DNA from: Dimorphilus gyrociliatus
Lineage: Eukaryota; Annelida; Polychaeta; Dinophilidae
Length of the DNA stretch: 64,000 nt
Reading direction: 5' to 3'
Assembly: GCA_904063045.1 (NCBI GenBank)
Contig: CAJFCJ010000019.1
Location: 1,379,700-1,443,699 of the forward strand
Part shown: one piece after another, positions 24,415 through 35,900 of the stretch
Numbering within the stretch: position 1 is the first letter of the stretch
How the letters are laid out: each line of letters opens with the position of its first letter
Program-made: the position numbers and the translations under genes
Notes under the pieces: model-generated
Seen by the model: the letters and a program-made list of their open reading frames with translations, nothing else
What the model was told of the DNA's origin: nothing
Databases searched by the model: none

Positions 24415-26520
24415 TTACAATATAGTTTCCTTTGGAGAGATATAACCTTTGTTATCGACTTCGTTGAAACCTTTGGGATCTTTTGCATCTTTGGTGATAT
24501 TTTCCACATCCTGTCTACTGTCTTCTGGTTTCAAGCATACGCCGACACAGGATGTATATATTGCATTTGATTTTATCACATTTTTAACCTTCTTCAATTG
24601 TTTTCCCATTGGTTTAAATAAATAAAGATGATAAGGCTCTAGAGACTTTAAAGGTCTGGGAAAAGCATCCCAATTTTTCAATTTATGAGGTAAAATACTG
24701 GGAGCTTTGCTTTGGAGAATATTTATAATAACTATAGCTGTAATAAAAATCAATATTGGTAGGCCAATCCCTAACAGAACTCTCCATCCAGCTAAAGATA
24801 TTCCAAAAATCATACCAGGAAGTAAGAAAAACATGATAATTAGGTAAATGATAGGGAACCATCTATATCTGGCAGTTATATTACCAAGTTTTTTTGATAA
24901 ATTTATAGGTATCTTTCGAAGACTTGGAATAGGGTACCAAATACATATGCCGATTATATTAAAAAATAAATGGCAAAGAGCTACTTGCATGGCTATTCCT
25001 ATTTTAGCGCTACTAGCCAAAGCGGATAAAATAGCCGTAAAGGTTGTTCCAATGTTAGCTCCTAGTGTTAAGGGATAAACCCTGTCAATCTTCAATACAC
25101 CAATTCCCACAAGGGGTGTCACAGCTGAAGTGAAAATTGAAGAACTTTGTACGAGTATCGTCATACCTGCCCCAATTATTATCGCCAGATAACCCGTTAC
25201 AAATCCCAGCCTTCCAGGAAAGTCAGCATTCAATGATGTCTTAATTGCCTTAGCAACAGCTCCTTTAAGCATAGAATGCAGTAGCTTTACAATTAGAAAA
25301 AGGCAGATACAGAGTAAAAATATAGCTATGACTAAAAGAACCCCGCCAACCGCTTCGTCACTCCACCCATTTGGTCCTCTAGAAATCTTTTCAAATAGAT
25401 ATGAATATGTTTTATTATCTTTTTCATGTTTAAGCAGAGATTTATCACCAGATTTTATTGTTCCTTGAGCAATTTTTTCAAACACTTTTTTATCAATTTG
25501 GACAAAAAGGTTAGTAAAGGGTTTAGTAATAACCTTCAAAAATTCCTTTTTGTCCATTTTATCTGTATTTAAGGCGTCCACCATTTTGGCAGTAATTTGA
25601 CAAAGTAACCCACATCCTCTGATAGTTGTTCCGTTTGGATTAACAAGCCCAACGACGTCGTCTTTCCACGGTCCGACAGAACCTGACAACCATTCTATGG
25701 GAAGCAAGATTAATACCGCTAACCAATTAAACATGTCGTGTACTGTTGCTCCCGCGAAAGCCCTTCGAAATTCATTCTTATTAGTTGTGTGGCCAAGGGA
25801 AACTATGGTGTTCGTAACACTTGTACCGATATTTGCTCCCATAATCATGAATATTGCCGGCTTTAACGGTAGAATTTCAGTAGAAACCATAGACACAATA
25901 ATTGATGTTGTAGTTGATGAAGATTGAACTAAAACAGTTGCCAAGATTCCAAGTACAAGCTCGGCTATTGGATTACTTAAAATTTCATTCTGGGTAAAGG
26001 CCTCACTAGCTTTTTTACCACCCAATAATTTAAAAGCATCACTTAAGAAGCCAAGTGAACATATGAAAAGATAAAGAAGGCATAAGAGAGAAACAATCTT
26101 AGCACATATTATCAGAATCGTAAGCAATCTCTCGCTAAAAGTTTTTTCTATAAAGTAAATAATAAATAAATATAATGATAATTGTTACTCTTTATATCAG
26201 AATTAATAGCAATGCTTATTACCTATCCATGGTTTTCCGTTATCCGGAGGATCAATCAATGCCCAAGGGTCTTCTATTTCTCCTTCATTTATTGAATCAC
26301 ACTCTTTTATATTTGAAGGAACCTTAATAAGAAAAAGAATGAGTTTTTGTTAGATACAATTGGTTTTGTATAAGGATAAGGTGAAACGAATGAAGGAAAG
26401 ACAAATAAGGGTAAGATAACAAATTAAGTTTTATTTCTCTCGTATATTCATTACCTTATTAGCGTTGCTTATTGCAGAACCAAAATCAATTGTACAGTTG
26501 CTCTTCTCATCAAACGACAT
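24415..26520 (-). CDS. SLC34: Type II sodium/phosphate cotransporter (SLC34 family)
   Basis: Sodium-coupled phosphate uptake at the plasma membrane. Three exons (26520-26455, 26322-26223, 26147-24415) join to 632 aa, close to human NaPi-IIa (639). The cytosolic N-terminus contains EIEDPWALIDPP. The two inverted repeats carry the hallmark motifs QSSSTTTSIIVSMV and QSSSIFTSAVTPLVG, with MIMGANIGTSVTNTIVS and LTLGANIGTTFTAI. Between them is a large loop with Cys residues and an N-glycosylation sequon (NGTT). The protein ends ETIL, a class I PDZ-ligand pattern; vertebrate NaPi-IIa ends TRL and binds NHERF scaffolds. Introns are 132 and 75 nt. Confidence 0.95.
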
Positions 26521-29236
26521 AACTAAAGTGTAAAGTCTTCAAAATCTTTGATTGTCTATAAAGAAAAGAAAATTGATTTATGAATAATTTGCTTAATAAA
26601 TTCTTCGACCTTACTTCTCAAGTGGAAAAGAGCAATAAAAACAAATATAAGATATACTGTATAATTATATAAATAGGAAAAATAATACCATTATCTACAC
26701 TCTACAGGTGACACGGTAAGTCAAAAAGAGAGTATAAAATATTATAATTGAATGGGGAAGGAAATTTCAATAGCTGTAGCATTAAATGGACGAATAAAGA
26801 CTAATAAAAGCTAGGTAAAAGGTGAAACAAGAGTATTAAAAACGAAATTTAAAAAAAGTAAAGCCTAAAAAATGATAGAAACAAGAAAAAAACGCACTAC
26901 AATTATTTATATAATATTCCCTGCTTCAAAATACCTTTTAATGTCGAAAGAGATAACGTTTTAGAAAAAAGCTATTTACGGATGCGGCAACAGCCCCGAG
27001 CTGCTTTATTATTAAATATAAGCCAGAAGTAACAGTTTTAATTAAACAAGTAATTTATTTCTCTATTTCTTCACTAGTTATATTAGGATAATTTTTAAGT
27101 TAATTTTCTCACCTGAGGGAAATAAGTTTTTTTCTTAGAGACGGAGAAACTTTAGGTTCATAACCCGGGCATGTGTATTTATATATATATATACTGTATA
27201 TATATACAAACAGTATATATATACCTGAAATTCAAGTCATGACTATTCATTAATACTTGTGATTTAAAACTCGAATACTTTTAGTTCAATGGGTTTGAGC
27301 ATTTCAATACAGTTGTTTTAAATGACAATAGTGTTAGTATAATGTCACGAACTTTTAATTTTTGTCTCCGCCCGGGCAAAAGCCCTCAAAAGAATTTAGG
27401 GGTTTTTAAATTGAATACTCAGGTCCACAATTCGTCATTGAGAAAGCCAATTTACCCTTGACATGAGTGTCACTCATGAACTATTTCAATACTGCATTAT
27501 CAGCACAACCAATGCAACTAGTGAAATATAATAAAACACTTCTGATGCACTACTGCTTGAACATGTCGATCCAGGGAAAAATACCGATTTCTCAGTAGTT
27601 CTAAAAGTGTTATAGTTCTAGAACAGAGAACAGTATCTTTTTTTAAAATGTGTAAAATTGAGATTACTTTCATGTGTAGATAATTATTGGATTGAGTCTT
27701 ATAGTTGTATGAAACATTAATATACCATTTCATTAAAATATGACACTCACAGAACTCTGTACATGAAGTTAAAGAATGTTGTAATTGTAAAAGGACTTTG
27801 AACTGTTTTTCGCATCATTAAGCGCTGAAAACTACTTTTAATCAGTTATAATATTACAAAAGCATAGAGCTTATAAGACAAATAGTTGATCTCAATACTG
27901 AACTTTATTTATTAACACTTCTAACAGATATTGCATGTTTTTAGCTTTCTTGATGTGCCTCCATCTACTGTCAGAGATGAGAGTTACTGCTTCCGTTCAT
28001 ACGGAAATACATAAGAAAAATCTCGTAAGGTATAGCTGTAGGTTAAAGAAATTCATTTAAAGAGCTATTTTTTTTATCTTAATATCACTATCTTTGCGTT
28101 TTCCCCGCTAATTTTACCTCTATTATTATTTCTATTATTTCTCTGTTTCTAGTTTTGTTTTTATACGTCTAGAATCAAATTTCAACCAGATTTCCCATAT
28201 GCCTACTTAAATTACAATAATTAGCGCACCTATACACACACAAGGCATGTAAATAGTGTATTATTTATCTGAGCGAATAACGATTTTCTATAAAAGCGAT
28301 AATATAGAACGTTACTAATAAATGTACGATTCAATTTAAATAAAGAGAAACTTCCTCAGTCGTTATCCCATTGTATTTTTTCAATAAATGCATATATTTT
28401 TTTGTATTATACAAACTGTACATGTATATATAATATAGTAAAGGTAGTCAGTATATAAACGTATACAGTATACTGTCTGTATGCAATATATAGTAAGTAT
28501 ATTTTAATTCTTTTTTTTTTGATATACTGTATATATATATATATATAATATAATATAATTTAATATAATATAATGTAATATAAATGAACAAAAAGTACAG
28601 AGAGAAGAGTGTTAATTTTCAATACATTTTTAATATAATTCTTTTTTGGAAATAACATCTGCAGTAGTTTAAATAAATTGTCAATCGTCTTAAAACGGTG
28701 ATATTGGAGGGCTGTTCCTTCCCAAATGAATACCAGAATCATGCGAAGAGGTTGATGATGGGAGTTTCGAACGTCGGCGTCGTGCCTGTTCGCGCGATAT
28801 AAAGAGAAAACGTTGTTTGATTTGCGTTTGTATAGTTTTTTTTTTGTTTTTTGTTTTTTGTTTTTACAGCTTGGTATATTTTTTTTTTCGCTTTACGACA
28901 TTGAAAGCGAGAGACATTGAGAAAGATTTTCTTCCTTGCTTTCATTTTTTCTGCTCTTAAAAAAGAAGAAAAGAAATATGGGAAAATGAAATAAAGAGAA
29001 ATAAGGAGAAAAATAACATTTTCAAAGCTTATTGGGGATAGATTAAAGAGAATGCTTTTCAAGTGCTGTACATATACTGTATATATATATATACAGTAAA
29101 TATACAGTATACTTTCTTAATATCTGTATCTAATCGAATAAAATTTGAACTTAATATGAAATTAAAAGGTAGAATAGTTTGACAATGATTTTTACACACA
29201 AGCACAAGTTTACAGTAATTAGGACAGATGCGCCAT
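26521..29236. other. 2.7-kb AT-rich intergenic region
   Basis: No supported gene. It contains four copies of the palindrome-like TATACTGTATA/TATACAGTATA (26654, 27191, 28463, 28524) with a fifth pair just right of 29070, (TA)n tracts, and a perfect 8-bp inverted repeat at 27462-27478. Frames such as 27518-27733 and 28560-29062 (minus) have no motif and are AT- or T-run driven. Confidence 0.45.
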
Positions 29237-29867
29237 CTATCGTACCTCGCTTGATGAATCAACGAGGGGAGAAAGCATTGAATGAGGTTGAAAAGCTGAT
29301 GTCGGAGGTGTTTTGTCTGCTGAATGTAGACCTTGACCTGCCAAACATGTCAACGATATTTTGTAGATATTGTAAGAACCAGGTGAAGAAGGAGGTGAAG
29401 CCTGCTGAATTTGCGATTGTTCGGTAAAAGTAAACCTTGTTGATGCAGTTGAAGCAAAATAGATGTCACATTTAGAGGTGATAAGCGTTATATCAGGCAT
29501 AGTCATTGTATGGACTAGATTTCCATTAATTATTAACCTTATTTCTATAGTGTCTGTCGTAAATGCCAAAATGTAAGGGAAAGCGCAGACAATGGACTGC
29601 GGTTGAGAATTCCAATGGAAATCGAATTGAGTAGAGCATTCTTCTCTCATTTTTTGAAAATGGCTGATATCTAGAGTTATTAAAAATGAAATATTTATTA
29701 TAATCATTATGGCTTAGTTAATATTTTATGTAGCAGAGAATAGACAAATTAAAAGAAACGAGTGATGGAAAGAGTGACAGTGTTAGCGAGAGAGTGAGTG
29801 AGGGAGGAAGAGAGAAAGAGAGAGAGAGATAGAACGTTGTCAGAGAGACAGAACGAAACATAAAACG

Positions 29868-29919
<52 letters not shown>

Positions 29920-32900
29920 TGAGAGAGTGAGTGAGTGAGTGAGTAAGAATAAACGGAAATGAGAATAAAAATACTGAATAAAATATAAAACTCACGGTTA
30001 AAACTGAGCAATAATTCGGCTTCGTCATCCTCATAAATGTCGCTTGCGCATATCAAAGTGGATTTGTTGGAATCTATCTGATATAACTGAAGCGTATCCC
30101 CGTTCTTCTCGTTAATTAAGTCAAATTGATTCTTGTAGCCAATGCAGATCTGATTGCCTTGGTCGCCGCCATCGACTAAAGTTATAAGAGACGGTGTTTC
30201 AAAACAGCTCAACTCCCTTAGTAATTGGAATCCATCAACTGTATCGACATCGGCTGACGAGCACCAAGCAGACCAGGCTGTTGAATGCTTCCATGCGTAT
30301 ACCAATAGTTTCTTTCCTACGCAAACAACCATTCTCAAATGACTACAACCTGGTCTACTGACGGCGTATAAGTGAGAACCTTTTGATCCTTCTAATTTTC
30401 TCTCCTTAATATCGCTTTTGTTTCGTATAATTTCTTCATTTGACTCCCCTTCAAAGTCTGTTAAACGGAAAGCGTGAATACGACTGTCCTTACCAGTTGC
30501 CCGGAAGATTAGCAATCCGTGCGCTTCAGATACAGTCAATTGCTTGACGATGACACTCTTATCGAACAGTTGCCTTGGGGCGACATTTTCCTCTAACAAG
30601 AAAACGCCCGCCGATTGGGTGGCAACCATTAGTTTATCGCCCCACGAGTCTCCGCATACAATTGAACCGTAGTGGAAATTTTCGAAAAATGATTGCGGTT
30701 CCCAAGGTTGATGTTTGAGAATAGCCCCGGATGTTACCGTACTGGTTGGAGCATCACCCCTTAAAATTGTCTTGAGCTTAAGGGATTGGCCTATCTTTAA
30801 GAATTCAGATTGTCTAGCTTCTTCCTTTCGACGGTTTGATCCGTGGGCGTTGTCAGGAATAATATCACTGAAGGCCCGTCGGTTCAACATGTTATTCTTT
30901 GAGGTTTCAGGAGCATGTTCTTGATATAACGTTCGAATTAGACTATCTAGCGTTCGTTCTCTTTTTTGGGCAAAGACTGGCGTGTTGAAGGCAGCTTTCT
31001 CTCCATTTATAACTAAATGGGAGTTTAAGGACATAAATAGAGTATAAAATGAATAAACAAAATGATTTATCGTTAAAATAAGTCTATAGAATGCATTAAC
31101 GTAATTGAATTCTTCCGTCCTTACGTTTTACTAGTAAAAAATCTCGAAATTGCCTATGGTCCGCAAAGACGGGAGGTGAAGGTAGAGCCGGCCCAAAAAG
31201 TGGAACACTCTCTTCAGAGCAAATAGCCAACTTATAAGACTCGGTCTCCTTATTATAAGTCACGACTGCAAATATATCTGAAATTCGAGTTTCTTTTTTA
31301 ATTTACAAGAAAAGAGAAATAATTTAAAGGGAGAAGAAGAGAAAATAAGAGAAAATATTCTTTTTTCAACATTCTTTTTATAAGAAAAAGAAAGAGTAAA
31401 AAATGAAAAATTCTTTAATAACTTTTCTTTTTTTGCATTAAAAAAGTAGTATAAAGAAAATAATGTCTTACGTGTAAAATGAGTTTTCATCATTGACGGT
31501 TTAAAAGATGGAATTTCGTCCGGTAGAGAATCGACAAAGATGATATTCACTATATCGTTTCCTACATGACGTTTCCTTTCAACTTGCTGTTTATTCTCGT
31601 TGGAGTGAGGTAAAAAAGTCGATACGTGAAACATGATTTCGTGACCTTCGTATATGGTATAAATCGATTCCACGCCGGTTGTATCGCCTGTTTTGTGTTG
31701 TTTTCAAGTTATATTTTATTGTCATTATTTAATTTGTTTCTTTTCCCTTATGTTTACTATTAATTATTTAAAAGAATCGTCTCACAAAAGACCTTTTTCT
31801 ACTAACTTTTAACGTCGAGTCCTCCACGGAACTTCTCCCATCCTTTTAATCGTATTCGATCGCCTAAGAGACTGCAGAATTTGTCGAATTCGGCCGTACC
31901 GCATTCTGATAACAAAATTTCCTTATTATTAGCATTTATTAAAGAAAATTACCAGTTTTCATTTTTATAAACAGGTCTATAACTTGACTAAATAAGAATA
32001 AATCATATAATTACCGTTACTGTACATTTCATCATCACTTTTTTGTCCGTTTTTGGCGTAAATAATTCCAAATTTAAAATTTACAGAACCTTCTTGTTCT
32101 TCAAGCAGCAGCAAATCCTTTTGTAAATCAGGGTTATAAATTTCCTTTGGTCCCTTATCTAATTTGTCTAGGTCGAAGTGGCTCAATATTCCCTTAACTG
32201 TCATAGGTTTTGAAGAATTATAGGGTAAGCATATTTTATGATTTCCTGTTTTCCTCCATAAAATAGCCCTATATTGAGGTACATTGTGGTTATTAGCATC
32301 CGTAACGACAACAGATAAGAAAAAGGCCTCTTTTTCCGAATCCAAACCGACATAGTTTTGATGAACTGTCTTGGAGAATAAAGTAGGCAAGGGCAAAGGG
32401 AAAGGAAGAGAATTTTTTATTGATTATCGGATTGCGTGTATATTGACGGATAATACTAACGTTTTCCTAAAAAGTACTTAAAATACCATCTCGTTTGTGA
32501 CTCGGGATTCTCTAAATGAACAGGACTGGTTAAAGGACTTGGCACCTGCAAGAGGAAAATAAACCGTCAGTAAGAGGCTTGCTTTCATTCTTTTTTAATA
32601 AAGTCGTATATAAAAAGCTTACAGCTGCTACACTTAAATCGCCTTCATCCCTCTCACCGTTTTCTATTCGAAATCGACCGGAATTCGTCTCGGAATCGGT
32701 AGAAATTAACTGTTTGGAAAAGTATCATATTTATACTCTAATAAGCCTTGTTCCATCTTCTTTCTCATCTCTATGGTTACGAGGTATAATTACAAAACGC
32801 ACCGGAATTTATACTGTTAGAAAATGAGAACGACTATAACAAAATATCAATGTGAACAGTGCTTATTGCTTAGCAGATAAGGAGGGAAAGCCGTTTAGAG

Positions 32901-35900
32901 GCAGAAACAATTTTTTTAAAATAATATGATCTCTAGTAATAGATACTTTCGAATGATAGTAGATACTGCAAACAATTTATAAAAGACAGACATTTTTCTA
33001 TGTTTCAAATACAATGAACTACACAGTCAATATAATATATACAGTATATCTATATGTCGCCTCTTCTCACTCTTTAAATATTTATCTCAATCCATCGATA
33101 AAATTGCTGCTATAAATACTACCCAACAGCAATTTGCCACTGAATTTCTAACAGAATAAATGTCCAGTTTAATGGGTCTATATAAACAAGATGTTGACGT
33201 CAAAGTAATTGTTGTATTCCTTACCAGTTCAACAGATCCATAATGGCGTCGACTAAAGACGCCTCTTCTAGCTGCCAGATCCGAAGCAGGCGAACTACAG
33301 TGGTAAAAAAAAAAAGAAAGATAATAATAGAGAATAGTAGATTTGTAAGAGAATCATTTATAAATCGTTTATTACACATATAAAGAAGAAAGTCCTATGA
33401 ATAGGTAAATGAATGATGCAATAAAAACGAACGAGTGTACATAATCAACAGTAAATAGAATGCAATATATTTGATTCATAAGAGGTGAGAAATCACGCAT
33501 ATATTCTTCTCTCCGCAGCCAATTTCATTAAAAGGATCTTATTTTTTTTCTTATTAAAGAAATCGGGAGAGAAAATTATGAAATCAGTAATAACCTTTGA
33601 AATAGAATTAAACGATATTGAATGCAACAGGATACGTTTAATGAAATATAAATAGATAGAAAGAATGAAAGAGGTAGAGGAAGAAAGAGAAAAGAGAAAA
33701 CAGGGTTAGGATTAGGTGGGTAAAAGAGTGATCGATACCTACATACCTTGCCGTTCTTAGCCTATTAGTTGGCGACGGCGAATAACAAACGTCCGGTGAT
33801 AAAGTATCGAATTTATGGTTGGGAGGCGTCAATAATGGATTTTTGTTCGGTTTAGTTGACAGAGATTTTGACCTGAGACGATGCGCCATTCTACTCCGTA
33901 CTGGACGCCGTACGGTGACGCTGTATTGATATGACGTCAGGCGCGTCGACTATACTCCTCCGAAAACGAGTGACGACGAAAAGTTTATTTACACCTCTAT
34001 GATATACTCATGGATAACAAATGGATATTCACCCCAATTATCTATCATTATCTAGGTCTAATGACCTTATTTTGACCATGGTCCAATCTCATTAAAAGGC
34101 GTATGGGAAAACTCGCAAGTGCACGCATTTTCAGTAATAACTGACTCCACAAATTACGCCAATTTAATTACTTTGATCAAGGGGCGACATCTAACGGTCT
34201 GGAAAGGACTTGTATGATATTACGCCACCTATTAGTACAGAGCGTGGTCGCAGGTTTTTGCTTTCCCAACCTCATAAATAATTTTTCATCACTTTCTCTT
34301 TTTAACAAACATAGAATTAGATACAGTTGAAAACTGAGAAGAGAGAAGCTAAGAAAAAAAATCCACAAGCGTATTGAAAGAATAGAAGCGTTTTGCCGCC
34401 CGTTAAGCTTTGTTTATCATTCTTTCATTCTCTTCACTCACTCTTTTTTTTTGCTTTCTTAACGCTATTGAACAGGTATGGAGCGGCACAAAACATGTAT
34501 CATGGCTAATCAGGCTTGATATTACGCGCAGGCGGTTCTACTCCTCGGGCGATACCATGCAGATAAAACTTCTAAGAAGTTATCTCTTATATAATAAGGA
34601 TAACTATAACAGAATATGCAAAAATGCTTAAGCATACGATTAATGCATGAAAGGTAGCTAGTTCGTAAAGTACAAAGGCTGTACTTAGTTTGCACTTTCT
34701 ACCTATATCGACAAAAGACTCGAACCTAAAAATGATGAAACACCTGAGTCGCGAAGGGATGATGTATAAGCAGTAGCCTAATCAATAAAATAAAGACGTG
34801 ATAGAAGCACACAAAGGGTAGGTTTAGTTGCTTGGAAGAGAAGAAGAGAAAAACAACAACGTCGGCAACGGTAAGCCCTCTAAATACGTAGAGAGAACGT
34901 GACGCTATGTCGTCATTATGATAGGCGTCGCACTTTTAACTAACGTAATTTACATTATTTTCTCTGAATGACCCTTCCCCCGGCTAGATTTTAGAGTTAA
35001 GAAAACGTTCTTACGGCACACAAAGAGAGAAGATAGATGAAGAAGGTAAGGAATAATAATAAAAAGAGAATTATCTGGTGCGCGCCTCGTTCTATTATAT
35101 ATTAGTCTACCGATTTCTCGTCGCCTGCATATCCGCCAAATTACTCTCGAAATCGAATAGAAGACGCTCACCAATTTTTCACCATTAACAAAGCAGTGAA
35201 TAAGTTTTTCTAACCTGGATTCTGGATTCGAGCGCGGAATCGGGTTTGATCTGCAGATTCGCAATGGTTGCTTAATATGGGAATTCGGTACATAATCTGG
35301 TGTAAGAAAATGTGTTGTAGGTTGCTTCGGCTTCTTCTTGCGCTTTGAAGAAAATGCTCTTCTAAGTAATCCTGTCTTTTCCTTAAATTTTGCAGTATCC
35401 TGTTGTTCGTCCAGGGCATTTAAGTCAACCATCGAAGAGCCGATAGTTTTTCGTAACGCCATACTCACTCATACATAAAAGTATATATACATAGATATTA
35501 ATATATATATATATATTTGCATAAATATATATATCTACTTATATATATATATATGCATACGTATATATACGAATATCTCTCCTCTCTCTTAATAGATATA
35601 TATATAAATATATATATCTTTACGTGCGTCAGCCGCAGAAATGCGCTTGTACGGAGAAGCAGCTAAGTATTGAAGCGACATCTATATCGGTCCTGTTCCA
35701 GATCTATATGCATAATGTATAAACGTGCGAGCACGTCTAGACCTTTAATGGACTTAACCGCAAAAAAAAGACATGTTGCGTTCCGTTTGAAGGGGACTAT
35801 ACGGTCGCTATAGGAACGGTGAAAGATTACCACCACGACCTTCTCTCTTTTCCAATGAATTTTTAATCAACGTTTACACCATTTTGCGCTTAGTCGGTGT

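Noticed and set aside
29718-29995. Ser/Leu-rich extension of the GARNL3 frame
   Set aside because: It is translation of a (GA)n microsatellite in an intron; the exon ends at 29996 at a GTGAG donor.
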